From assembly GCA_964586145.1 (NCBI GenBank), contig CAZPHH010000048.1, forward strand, positions 1 to 34,898: a DNA stretch of 34,898 nt, written 5' to 3'. Source of the DNA: JAFGJQ01 sp964586145. GTDB taxonomy: Bacteria; Planctomycetota; Phycisphaerae; UBA1845. Of this stretch, positions 1 through 7,745 are shown one piece after another (positions within the stretch are counted from its first letter, which is position 1; each line of letters starts with the position of its first letter). The notes under the pieces are model-generated. The model was not told the DNA's origin. It saw nothing but the letters and a program-made list of their open reading frames with translations, and did no database searches. Both the position numbers and the translations under genes were made by a program.

Positions 1-62
1 TGATCGGCGGGCGCAGTGCCCGCTCCGCGCGGTTGTTGGTGGCCTCCAACGCCGGAAGGTGG

Positions 63-103
63 GGGCACTGGCCGGTCGGCTGAAGCCGACCCACTCCGTG
101 CCC
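63..103. repeat. REP-like nested hairpin downstream of hemH
   Basis: A perfect 8-bp stem (74-81 with 84-91, two-base loop) lies inside a second pairing, GGGCAC at 63-68 with GTGCCC at 98-103. No T-tract follows on either strand, so it is not a standard intrinsic terminator. The nested design resembles the larger hairpin at 9187-9291. The rest of positions 1-156 shows no supportable gene. Confidence 0.5.
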
Positions 104-156
104 TGCCGCGCCGGAATCAAGAGCAACCACCCCTCCACCTCTTCCGCAAAAAGAAC

Positions 157-1083
157 CTATCCGTCCGCTTCCATCTGCCGAACGATGCCGGCCAGCAACT
201 CGATGAATTTCGGATGCACGCCCACCGTTCCCGCCCGGGCAAAAGTCATTCCGCATTCCCGGGCCACGCCGGCCGCCTCGATGTCCAGATCGTAGAGCAC
301 TTCCACGTGATCGCACACAAACCCCGGGCACGCGATCATCACGCTTCGGTGCCCCTGCCGGGCCAGCTCCCGAATCACCGAGCAGACGTCCGGCTCCAGC
401 CACGGCTCGTCCGGCCGGCCGGTCCGACTCTGATACACCACCTGCCAGTGCCGCCATCCGAGCCGGTCGGCCACACGCTGGGCCGTCGCGCGAACGGCCG
501 CAACATGGTCCTGCACGCCCGGCGCCTTCAGCGGAAGGCTGTGGATGCTGAACAACAACGGCGTGACCGCGCGATCGATCCCCTTCGCGACCTCCGCCGC
601 CGCATTCACACGGTCCGCCACCGCTTCCGTATACAAGGAATGGTCGTGCCAGGCGGGAACTTCCTGAAACTCGATGTCCGCCGCCGCCGCATCCTGCGTG
701 GCTCGGGTCAGACTCGCCTGGTATTGACTTGCGGTAAAGGCATCGCGGAACGCACTCAGCAGAATCGTCGCGACGCGCTTCGCACGGCGGGCAACCAGTT
801 CCCGTACCGCGTCCGCCAGCCACGGCGACCAGCACCGCATCCCCACCACCACCGGCACCGCCGGCCCTTCCACGGCCAGCCGATCCTCCAACGCACGAGC
901 CTGCGCGCGCGTCCACTCCGTCAGCGGCGACCGGCCGCCCACCGCCTCGTAGTGCCCCACAACCTCGTCGATACGGTGGGGTGGAACAGGCCGACCGCCC
1001 AGCACGCTCTGAATGAACGGCCGGACCTCATCCATCGCTCCCGGCCCGCCCAGAGCCATCAGCAGTACCGCGTCAATCGCCAA
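157..1083 (-). CDS. hemH: Ferrochelatase
   Basis: Inserts ferrous iron into a porphyrin near the end of heme synthesis; whether the substrate is protoporphyrin IX or coproporphyrin III cannot be told from sequence alone. Family marks are LLMALGGP near the N-terminus, the FSIHSLP segment carrying the catalytic His (H181 counted from the TTG start), SRTGRPDEPWLEPD, and CPGFVCDHVEVLYDLD with the conserved acidic residue E261. These sit at nearly the same positions as the His183 and Glu264 of the Bacillus enzyme. The frame stays open to an ATG at 1110, but AGGAGA at 1095-1090 lies six bases before a TTG at 1083, so I prefer the TTG (308 aa, usual family length). It is soluble or peripheral, with no Fe-S cysteine cluster seen. 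No other heme gene is adjacent. Confidence 0.93.
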   Translation of the reverse strand: MAIDAVLLMALGGPGAMDEVRPFIQSVLGGRPVPPHRIDEVVGHYEAVGGRSPLTEWTRAQARALEDRLAVEGPAVPVVVGMRCWSPWLADAVRELVARRAKRVATILLSAFRDAFTASQYQASLTRATQDAAAADIEFQEVPAWHDHSLYTEAVADRVNAAAEVAKGIDRAVTPLLFSIHSLPLKAPGVQDHVAAVRATAQRVADRLGWRHWQVVYQSRTGRPDEPWLEPDVCSVIRELARQGHRSVMIACPGFVCDHVEVLYDLDIEAAGVARECGMTFARAGTVGVHPKFIELLAGIVRQMEADG

Positions 1084-1227
1084 GGAATCTCTCCTGCCCG
1101 CGCCAGGCATGCGCGGGCGATCCGGTCACCACGTGCCGACGCCGCGCGCAGCACAGCAGCAGGGAGATGGTAGTCGTTTTCGCTTTGGGTTTCAGCCGGT
1201 CAGACTGGAAATGACCGGATGGAGGCC

Positions 1228-1434
1228 TTACTTCTTCTTCCCCTTGCCTTTGTCCCCCGGGCCGGCCTGCTCCACCGCCACGGGCTTGTCCGTCTTGCCG
1301 CCGGTCGTCCCCGTGGCGGGAACGGACAGCGTGATTCCGCATTGACCGCACCGCACTCGCTTGCCGCGGCATGCGTCGGGCACTTGCAGAATCGCTCGGC
1401 AACGCAGGTTCGGACACAGTAGTGTGATGGGCAT
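1228..1434 (-). CDS. Small zinc-ribbon protein
   Basis: A 68-residue protein with two cysteine pairs, CPNLRC near residue 7 and CGQC near residue 29, separated by a basic CRGKRVR stretch. This matches the short MJ0042-like zinc-ribbon pattern widespread in Planctomycetota. A Pro/Gly linker follows and the protein ends in a Lys/Gly-rich tail (GDKGKGKKK). It has no signal peptide or membrane segment. It lies between hemH and clpX on the same strand. A plausible role is nucleic-acid or protein binding through the zinc ribbon and basic tail, but no specific function can be assigned. Confidence 0.7.
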   Translation of the reverse strand: MPITLLCPNLRCRAILQVPDACRGKRVRCGQCGITLSVPATGTTGGKTDKPVAVEQAGPGDKGKGKKK

Positions 1435-1608
1435 AGGATCGCTCTAGGGGGCGCCGTCGGTCCGCTGTCGCCGGCCGACTCCACAGCTCCGATTCACCAG
1501 TGGAGGTATCGTCACCCGGGGAAGACGGCTTGATTTGGTGTTGCCCGAGACGGCCCGAGAACATCTGTGCCCGGCGAGCCCTGACGCGGACAGCGGAATA
1601 TTTCGTGG

Positions 1609-2898
1609 TTATGCGGACTCGCGCCGACGCCGAGGACGCGTCTCGAACAGCCGGACCTGGCCGTTGACCACCTCGTCCGTCACGACCCACCGACCGCTGT
1701 CTTTGCGCTCCGGCAGCTCGTACATGGACTCCAGCATGATCTCTTCGGTTACCGCACGCAGGGCACGGGCCCCGGTGTTCCGCTCCAGCGCCCGGCCGGC
1801 CAGGGCCTTGAGGGCCTCTTGCGTGAACTCCAGCTCGCACCCCTCGAACTCGAAGAACTTCTGATACTGCCGGATCAGGGCGTCCTTCGGTTCGGTCATG
1901 ATGCGGACCATGGCCTCCAGATCCAGCGGGTCCAGCGTCGCCGCCACGGGAAGCCGACCGATCAGCTCGGGTATCATGCCGAACTCGACCAGGTCGTCCG
2001 GAATCACATGCTGCAGGGCCACACCCACGTCGTCCAGGTCGGCCCCGTCCTTCGCCCTGGACGAATGGAACCCCATGTTGCCGCCCAGCCGCTTGCGGAT
2101 GATGTTCTCCAGCCCGACGAACGTGCCGCCGCAGATGAACAGGATGTTGGACGTGTCCATCTGGATGTACTGCTGTTCCGGATGCTTGCGGCCGCCCTGG
2201 GGCGGAATGTTGGAAATCGTGCCCTCCAGCATCTTCAGCAACGCCTGCTGCACACCTTCGCCCGACACGTCGCGGGTAATGCTGACGTTCGAGGTCGTCC
2301 GGCCGATCTTGTCGATCTCGTCGATGTAGACGATGCCCCGCTGGGCCGCCTCCAGGTCGTAGTCCGCGTTCTGAAGAAGCCGCAGGAGAATGTTCTCCAC
2401 GTCCTCGCCGACGTACCCCGCCTCCGTCAGCGTCGTCGCGTCACCGATGGCAAACGGCACGTGCAGAATGCGGGCCAGCGTCCGGGCGATCAGCGTCTTG
2501 CCCGAGCCCGTCGGGCCGATCAGCAGAACATTGGATTTGTCCAGCTCCACGTCGCCCTTGACCAGCGTGTCCAGGTGGGCCAGCCGGCGATAGTGGTTGT
2601 AGACGGCCACGGAGATCGCCTTCTTGGCGCGCATCTGGCCGATGATGTACTCGTCCAGGAACTCCTTGATTTCCCGAGGCTTGGGGATGGTCCCCAGCAT
2701 CGCCCGCGTCGTGGCAGACTTGCGGACCTCCTGCCGGATGATGTTGTGGCAGAGCTCCACGCACGACTTGCAGATGTACACGTCCCGCGGCCCCTCCACC
2801 ATCGGGCCGGTCTCGCGCTGCGTCTTGCCGCAGAAGCTGCAGACCGCCTCGCGCCGCTTCCGTCCGCCACCACTGCTTCCGCCACGATCCTGGGGCAT
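1609..2898 (-). CDS. clpX: ATP-dependent Clp protease ATP-binding subunit ClpX
   Basis: Hexameric AAA+ unfoldase that feeds substrates to ClpP in the cytoplasm. The N-terminal zinc-binding domain has C20, C23, C43 and C46. Walker A is GPTGSGKT at 128-135, and Walker B is VYIDEIDK near 195. The pore loop GYVG and the RKH pore motif (GGRKHPEQ) are present, and the sensor-2 GAR motif lies near residue 390. The ClpP-docking loop reads NMGF where Escherichia coli has IGF, which keeps the hydrophobic-Gly-Phe pattern. The C-terminus is unusually Arg-rich (RPRRRRESA). AGGAG lies nine bases before the ATG. At 429 aa it has normal family length. No clpP gene lies beside it in the window; in many bacteria clpP is next to clpX. 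Confidence 0.97.
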   Translation of the reverse strand: MPQDRGGSSGGGRKRREAVCSFCGKTQRETGPMVEGPRDVYICKSCVELCHNIIRQEVRKSATTRAMLGTIPKPREIKEFLDEYIIGQMRAKKAISVAVYNHYRRLAHLDTLVKGDVELDKSNVLLIGPTGSGKTLIARTLARILHVPFAIGDATTLTEAGYVGEDVENILLRLLQNADYDLEAAQRGIVYIDEIDKIGRTTSNVSITRDVSGEGVQQALLKMLEGTISNIPPQGGRKHPEQQYIQMDTSNILFICGGTFVGLENIIRKRLGGNMGFHSSRAKDGADLDDVGVALQHVIPDDLVEFGMIPELIGRLPVAATLDPLDLEAMVRIMTEPKDALIRQYQKFFEFEGCELEFTQEALKALAGRALERNTGARALRAVTEEIMLESMYELPERKDSGRWVVTDEVVNGQVRLFETRPRRRRESA

Positions 2899-3043
2899 TG
2901 GACCTATGCTCCTGCCTCTGCCTGTACGCGGGGCTCATCACGGCCCGCTGTGGTCTCGTATCGACCGCCCTCCAGGCAACCGAACACCGAATTTCCCACT
3001 TGCCCCCTCCGAGACGCCACCGGCAAAGGGCCGCAACCGCCTG

Positions 3044-3343
3044 TCAGGGCTGAGAACCGCCCCCCGTCTCCTCGCGCACCTCTGCCACCATCGTCGCCCG
3101 CAGGCGTTCGTACTCTACCGGCGTCAACTGGCCCCGATCCCGCAACGCACGCAGATCGGCCAGCGTGAACGTCGGCCCGGACTCCTCCGGCCTCCGTGCC
3201 CGCGCCCGATACCAATGCGCCACAAACACGATGAGCAGCACGGCCCCGAGTACGACAGCACCATAGATAGCCACGTCCCAGAGACTCGACTTGTCCCTCT
3301 GCGTGGCCGCCAGCAGCGGGCTCCAAACCGCGATCACGGTCAT
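3044..3343 (-). CDS. Small membrane protein with SHOCT-like C-terminus
   Basis: About 99 residues from the ATG chosen here; the frame stays open to a TTG at 3382, and neither start has a good ribosome binding site. A hydrophobic N-terminus is followed by one clear transmembrane helix (WDVAIYGAVVLGAVLLIVFV). The cytoplasmic tail FTLADLRALRDRGQLTPVEY is the short two-helix pattern of SHOCT-type oligomerisation domains. It is probably an inner-membrane protein of unknown role, placed upstream of clpX on the same strand with a 145-bp gap. Confidence 0.7.
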   Translation of the reverse strand: MTVIAVWSPLLAATQRDKSSLWDVAIYGAVVLGAVLLIVFVAHWYRARARRPEESGPTFTLADLRALRDRGQLTPVEYERLRATMVAEVREETGGGSQP

Positions 3344-3499
3344 GCCGAGCACCGTTTTCTCACACCGCCGATCTTCGTTCAATCGTAGCGGCCGGTTTCC
3401 GGACGATCAACGACCCGCATCACCTGACAGGAAGACGCGTCGTCGCAACGCGAATCATAACTTACTACGTGGTGGCCGGTTACAGAACAGGCCCTCGGT

Positions 3500-4477
3500 C
3501 TATCCGTCGCCAAAGTTCACGCGTCGGGCAATCCGGTACGGCCGCTCACCGGTGATCAGGTAACGATTCCGAACCACCAGTTCGGCCACCAACCCCACGG
3601 ACAGCACCACCACTGCCCCCATCCCCAGAAGGATGGCCGGGACGAACCAGCTTCCCAGCCAGTGGGCGAAGGGATACACCCACGCGTCGAAAAGGCCCAG
3701 AGCGAACATCACCCCGCCCACCATCACCAGCCATTGGGCGATCTTCGCGAACAAGTGCGACGGGCGGGTGGAATACTTCAGCAGGATCCGCAGCAGCAGC
3801 ACATCCGTGACCACGCGGGCCGTCCGGTTCAGCCCGTACTTGCTGGTTCCGGCCGTCCGCGGGTGGTGCTTCACAACCATCTCCGCCACCGGGCCCCGGG
3901 CCGCCGCCAGGATCGCGAGGAACCGGTGCATCTCCCCAAACAGCTCCCGCGGCTCCAGCGCATCGGGCCGGTACGCCTTGAGCGTGCAGCCCAGATCATG
4001 CACCGGCGACCGGGCGATCTTCCGGATCAAGCCGTTGGCCGCCCGGGACACCATCCTTCGTAACCCGCTGTCCTGGCGATCCTTACGCCAGCCGCTGACG
4101 CATACGAAGCCCTGTTCCAGCCGTTCCAGCAGCGGGCCCATGTCGCTGGGGTCGTTCTGCCGGTCCCCGTCCAGCGTCACCCACCGCCGGCCGCTCGCCG
4201 CCTCCAGGCCGGCCCGGATGGCGAGGGTCTGTCCGCGGTTGGCCGCGAAATGGATGACCTTCACCTGGGGGCGACCCTCCGCCGCGCGGTCCAGGGCGGC
4301 CTCGGAGCCGTCCGTGCTCCCGTCGTTGACCAGGATCACCTCGTACGTGTAGCCCAGCCGGTCCGCCTCGCGAACAATGTCGTCCACCAGCGGCTGGACG
4401 TTCTGGGCCTCATTGAACACCGGGACAACGATGGACAGCCAGAGCTCGGGGGCAGGACTGCTTGGTTTCGTGCTCAC
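3500..4477 (-). CDS. GT2 glycosyltransferase, polyprenyl-phosphate sugar type
   Basis: Likely transfers a sugar from a nucleotide donor to undecaprenyl phosphate at the inner face of the membrane, as in the ArnC/GtrB/DPM1 branch of family GT2. The GT-A fold begins at SIVVPVFNEAQN. It has the nucleotide-binding VNDGSTDGS (about 50-58), the metal-binding DGD at 103-105 (LDGDRQNDP) and the HPRTAGTSKYG acceptor-loop motif. Two C-terminal transmembrane helices (about 245-266 and 275-303) anchor it. At 325 aa it is typical of the family. The ATG lies nine bases after the stop of the LAB_N gene, so the two genes are almost certainly one transcript. ArnC/GtrB-like enzymes and LAB_N proteins often co-occur, which supports a role in lipid or surface-glycan modification. 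Confidence 0.9.
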   Translation of the reverse strand: MSTKPSSPAPELWLSIVVPVFNEAQNVQPLVDDIVREADRLGYTYEVILVNDGSTDGSEAALDRAAEGRPQVKVIHFAANRGQTLAIRAGLEAASGRRWVTLDGDRQNDPSDMGPLLERLEQGFVCVSGWRKDRQDSGLRRMVSRAANGLIRKIARSPVHDLGCTLKAYRPDALEPRELFGEMHRFLAILAAARGPVAEMVVKHHPRTAGTSKYGLNRTARVVTDVLLLRILLKYSTRPSHLFAKIAQWLVMVGGVMFALGLFDAWVYPFAHWLGSWFVPAILLGMGAVVVLSVGLVAELVVRNRYLITGERPYRIARRVNFGDG

Positions 4478-4486
4478 GGCTGCTCC

Positions 4487-5086
4487 CTACGGGTCCAGCG
4501 GGTCGAGGTCGGGGCCGCCTCCGTTGCGGCCCGACCGGTCTGCCTGGCGGCTGCGATACTCAGCCGACCGCCGGCGGATGAGCACCAGGTTCCGCACGTA
4601 GATCAGACATCCCAGTCCCTGCCCCAACGCGAACACCGGGTCAAAGCGACTGACGGCATAGATGAACAGCGTAACACCGCCGGCCAGCGAGAACCACCAG
4701 AACGACACCGGAATGTGCGACCGCTTCCGCTTTTCGCTGGCGATCCACTGGATCACGAAACGCATGAAGAACATCGCCTGGGCGCCGAAGCCGAACAGCA
4801 CCCAGGGATTCGTCAGCGTTTTGCGCACCCGATGCAGGAACATCCGCGGGTCATCGCGAATCTCACGCATGACTTGTGTGAGCGTCGGACGCCGGTTGAT
4901 CTCCTCCTTCAACGCGTCGTCCCGGCGGATCAGGTCCATGGCCACCGGGTCGCGCTTGACCAGGTCCACCAGTTCCCGACCCGACGGCGGTTCGGCCGCC
5001 TGCCCCACCGCCGGCAGTGGAAGCATCAGCCAGCACACGGCCAGCCAGCACACCGTTCGATTGTGCCACGTCACAACCACGCTCAC
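4487..5086 (-). CDS. LAB_N (lipid A biosynthesis N-terminal) domain membrane protein
   Basis: The C-terminal half carries the LAB_N domain (PF07578 type): three short helices with the segment RFVIQWIASEKRKRSHIPVS (about 109-128) and LGQGLGCLIYVRNL. The N-terminus is a cleavable signal peptide (about 1-30, ending PAVGQA) followed by a charged extracytoplasmic stretch of about 60 residues, which is more than the minimal LAB_N proteins have. I chose the GTG at 5086 because GGAG sits five bases before it. The in-frame ATG at 5140 overlaps a promoter-like -10 (5123-5128), so it would not be transcribed from that promoter. LAB_N proteins are thought to act as small multidrug-resistance-like or flippase partners of GT2 enzymes; the exact substrate is unknown. 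Confidence 0.85.
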   Translation of the reverse strand: MSVVVTWHNRTVCWLAVCWLMLPLPAVGQAAEPPSGRELVDLVKRDPVAMDLIRRDDALKEEINRRPTLTQVMREIRDDPRMFLHRVRKTLTNPWVLFGFGAQAMFFMRFVIQWIASEKRKRSHIPVSFWWFSLAGGVTLFIYAVSRFDPVFALGQGLGCLIYVRNLVLIRRRSAEYRSRQADRSGRNGGGPDLDPLDP

Positions 5087-5122
5087 GTTCGCTCCAGAAA
5101 CCGTACGGCAACCGGTTGGGTG

Positions 5123-5151
5123 ATTATGTTCGTCGCCCACGGCCGACGCAA
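5123..5151 (-). promoter_or_regulatory. Sigma70-like promoter for the LAB_N-GT2 pair
   Basis: Read on the minus strand: TTGCGT, a 17-bp spacer, then CATAAT. The -10 matches the consensus at 5 of 6 positions. Transcription would start near 5116, giving a leader of about 30 nt before the GTG at 5086. This favours the GTG over the upstream ATG as translation start. Confidence 0.45.
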
Positions 5152-5240
5152 GCGAAACCGCTCGTGCTGGACACGATCCCCAGGCACGTTACGTTGGACG
5201 GGCGTTTGTCGATTGCCGGCCGCGGCTCGGAGGGATTCCG

Positions 5241-5918
5241 GTGGAGTTGCCTGCGCCACTGCACGATTGGGACCTCACGCCCAAAGAGGCCGTTGCACTG
5301 CAGCGCGCGATGGCAGGCCGGGTCATTGTGCGGCGATCACGCTTGCGCATTCGCCGAGTGGCCGGTGCGGACATGGCTTTCACGCCGGACAAACGGTACT
5401 GCGTAGCGGGTGTGGTGGTGTGGGACGTGGATGCGAAGGCCGTCGTCGAGGAGCGGACCGCGCGGAATCGCGTGTGCTTCCCCTACGTGCCCGGCCTGCT
5501 GTCGTTCCGAGAGGCACCGGCCGTCCTGGCCGCCATCGCAAAGCTGGAGACGGAACCGGACGCCTTCATGTTCGACGGGCAGGGTTACGCGCATCCGCGC
5601 CGGTTCGGCCTGGCGTGTCACGTGGGGCTCTGGCTGGACCGCCCCAGCCTCGGCTGCGCGAAGAGCCGCCTGACCGGCACGCACGACGAGCCCGCGTCGC
5701 AGCGCGGCGCCGCCGCCCCGCTGTGGGACGCAAACGAGCAGATCGGCCTGGTGTTGCGAACGCGCGACCGCGTGAAGCCCGTCTATGTCAGCGTCGGCCA
5801 CCGCATCGACCTGACCACTGCCGCCAACCTTGTGCTGGCCTGTACCACCCGCTACCGCCTCCCCGAACCCACCCGCCTGGCCGACCAACTTGTCCGCCGC
5901 GCCTCCATGAAAGCGTGA
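5241..5918 (+). CDS. nfi: Endonuclease V (deoxyinosine 3' endonuclease)
   Basis: Repair nuclease that cuts DNA (or, in some members, RNA) one base 3' of a deaminated purine such as inosine. The RNase H-like catalytic acids are visible: D44 in VAGADMAF, E91 in PYVPGLLSFREAP and D112 in MFDGQGYAHPRRFG. The wedge motif PYVPG (81-85) and the Lys of AKSRLTG are also present. At 225 aa it matches the family length. The start is a GTG preceded by GGAGGGA. It is divergent from the LAB_N gene and ends 15 bp before the convergent permease gene, so it is probably a single-gene transcript. Confidence 0.95.
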   Translation: MELPAPLHDWDLTPKEAVALQRAMAGRVIVRRSRLRIRRVAGADMAFTPDKRYCVAGVVVWDVDAKAVVEERTARNRVCFPYVPGLLSFREAPAVLAAIAKLETEPDAFMFDGQGYAHPRRFGLACHVGLWLDRPSLGCAKSRLTGTHDEPASQRGAAAPLWDANEQIGLVLRTRDRVKPVYVSVGHRIDLTTAANLVLACTTRYRLPEPTRLADQLVRRASMKA

Positions 5919-5932
5919 CCCGGGTGAGGGGG

Positions 5933-6805
5933 CTATCCCTTCACTCCCGTGCCCGCCACGGACTGGACGATCCAGCGCTGCCCGAGGGCGAACACCAGCA
6001 TGACGGGAAGCGTGGCGAGCGTTGCATACGCCAGGATCGCGCCCCAGGAGATGGGAGGCTCGGTGAAGAAGTTGCCCAGGGCCAGTTGCACCGTTCGGGT
6101 GTCCTGGCCTGTGCAGACCACCAGTGGCCAGAGAAAGTCGTTCCAGTGCACGACGAAATCCAGCAGCACGACGGTGACCACGGCGGGCACGGCGTTGGGC
6201 AGGGCGATCCGCCAGAACACGCGCCACCAGCCCGCCCCGTCCAGAAAGGCCGCCTCCTCGAGCGACCGCGGCAACGACAGGAAATACTGCCGCAGCAGAA
6301 AGATGTTGAACGCCTTGGCCATGAAGGGCACGCTCAGTGCGCTGAGGGCGAACAGGCGGTCGCCCACCAGGTCCACCGCGCCGCTGAAGCCCGCCACCGT
6401 CATGAACAGCGGAATGACGATCACCTCCAACGGCAAAATGATGCTGACCACCAGCAGCAGGAACAGCACATCGCGGCCGGGAAATCGCATTCGGGCGAAG
6501 GCGTACGCGGCCGGCCCGTTGATCAGGATGCCTCCGATTGCGATTGCCGCGACCACGAGAAACGTGTTGACCAGCACGGTGACCAGATTCGTCCGCTGCG
6601 GCACCGCCGCGTAGTTATCGAGAGTGGCCGGTGCCGGGAGGAAGCTTCGCAGGGACGAGACGTCGCGGTGGATCTCGGACTCCGGCTTGAACGAAGCGGC
6701 GATCATCCAGAGGACCGGGGCGAGAAACAGCAGGCCCACCACCGCCGCGGCCACGGCGCCGGGCAGCGTGCGGCGCAGTCGACTCGTGCCGGTCCCGCGG
6801 TTCAC
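5933..6805 (-). CDS. ABC sugar transporter permease, MalG type
   Basis: Second inner-membrane permease of a carbohydrate uptake-1 (CUT1-type) importer. Six hydrophobic helices are visible. The cytoplasmic EAA loop reads EEAAFLDGAGWWRVFWRIAL and contacts the ATPase. The frame is open upstream to 6892, but a GTG at 6805 has GGAGG seven bases before it and overlaps the stop of the preceding permease as GTGA. I therefore take this translationally coupled start (290 aa, usual for MalG/UgpE). It is the last gene of the operon. No ATPase gene is present; CUT1 systems often share an MsmX/UgpC-like ATPase encoded elsewhere. Confidence 0.92.
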   Translation of the reverse strand: MNRGTGTSRLRRTLPGAVAAAVVGLLFLAPVLWMIAASFKPESEIHRDVSSLRSFLPAPATLDNYAAVPQRTNLVTVLVNTFLVVAAIAIGGILINGPAAYAFARMRFPGRDVLFLLLVVSIILPLEVIVIPLFMTVAGFSGAVDLVGDRLFALSALSVPFMAKAFNIFLLRQYFLSLPRSLEEAAFLDGAGWWRVFWRIALPNAVPAVVTVVLLDFVVHWNDFLWPLVVCTGQDTRTVQLALGNFFTEPPISWGAILAYATLATLPVMLVFALGQRWIVQSVAGTGVKG

Positions 6806-7689
6806 GTCAGGGCCTCCGCCGACCGGAACAAACGCCGCTGCACGCCGGCGACCACCGCCACCGCAACGAAGAACAGCACCCCCGCCGCGCACGCCAACCC
6901 CAGGTCTCGCCGCGAGAACGCCGCCTCAAACATGTACTGCACGACGGATCGCGTTGCGCCCTGCGGGCCCCCGCCCGTCATGAGGTAGGGCTGCACGAAC
7001 AGTTTCAGGGCAAAGATGGTGGTGATCATCAGCACGAGGGCCAGCGTGGGAGCGATGCCCGGCAGCGTGACGTGGACGAACCGGCCCCAGCGCCGAGCTC
7101 CGTCCAGCGCCGCCGCTTCATACAACTCGCCCGAGACGGACTGAAGCCCCGCCAGGAGAATCATCATCTGGAAGCCCACGCCCTGCCAGATGCTCATTGC
7201 GGCCAGGCACGGCATGGCCTGCGCCGGGCTGGTCAGGAATGGCTGGCCGGGCAGGCCCAGCGCGCCCAGCAGCCCGTTGAACAGGCCCGACCCGCTCGCC
7301 TGCGCGGGTTCATAGAGCAGGTCCCACAGAACGGCCACCACCGTCAGAGACAGCGTTGTCGGAAGAAACAGCGCCAGCCGCAGTCCGCGGGTCCAGCGGC
7401 CGGGCGCGTTGACCCAGACTGCCAGCGCCAAGGCCAGCGCCGTCTGCAGCGGCACCACCAGCACCGCGAAGTAGGCCGTGTTTCGGGCCGCCGTGCGGAA
7501 ATCCGGGTCGTCCCAGACCGCCCGGAAGTTCTCGCCGCCGCAGAACGGACCGGTCTGTGCATCCGTGAGTCGCTGCTGGTGGAGGCTGGTGCGTGCCATG
7601 GACACGGTTGGCCAGAACACAAAGAGCCCGATGAGCAGCACGGCGGGCAAAACGAAGAGCAGCGCGATGAGCCTCTCGCGAGCGATCAC
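6802..7689 (-). CDS. ABC sugar transporter permease, MalF/UgpA type
   Basis: First permease of the CUT1-type importer, 295 aa with six transmembrane helices. The N-terminus LLFVLPAVLLIGLFVFWPTV is typical of UgpA/MalF-like proteins lacking the large MalF periplasmic insert. The EAA loop reads YEAAALDGARRWGRFVHVTL near residue 195. The start codon is GTG with a weak AGG-containing site upstream. It lies 56 bp after the binding-protein gene and overlaps the next permease by four bases. The substrate cannot be read from sequence; the family mostly imports oligosaccharides or glycerol-phosphate-like compounds. Confidence 0.92.
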   Translation of the reverse strand: MIARERLIALLFVLPAVLLIGLFVFWPTVSMARTSLHQQRLTDAQTGPFCGGENFRAVWDDPDFRTAARNTAYFAVLVVPLQTALALALAVWVNAPGRWTRGLRLALFLPTTLSLTVVAVLWDLLYEPAQASGSGLFNGLLGALGLPGQPFLTSPAQAMPCLAAMSIWQGVGFQMMILLAGLQSVSGELYEAAALDGARRWGRFVHVTLPGIAPTLALVLMITTIFALKLFVQPYLMTGGGPQGATRSVVQYMFEAAFSRRDLGLACAAGVLFFVAVAVVAGVQRRLFRSAEALT

Positions 7690-7745
7690 GACAGACCTGC
7701 CTCACAGCGTTTGCAGCACGGGCGTCCGCCCGCACGCCCGAAGGA

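Noticed and set aside
16..1173. Long plus-strand open frame opposite hemH
   Set aside because: It lies antisense to a gene with clear ferrochelatase motifs and is Arg/Pro/His-rich, as expected for the complement of a GC-rich gene.
1819..3168. A 449-codon plus-strand open frame opposite clpX
   Set aside because: It is antisense to ClpX with Walker A/B and zinc motifs; no independent domain is seen.
4250..6988. A 912-codon plus-strand open frame
   Set aside because: It runs antisense or out of frame across parts of a GT2, LAB_N, endonuclease V and a permease gene, all with firm family motifs, and shows no domain of its own.
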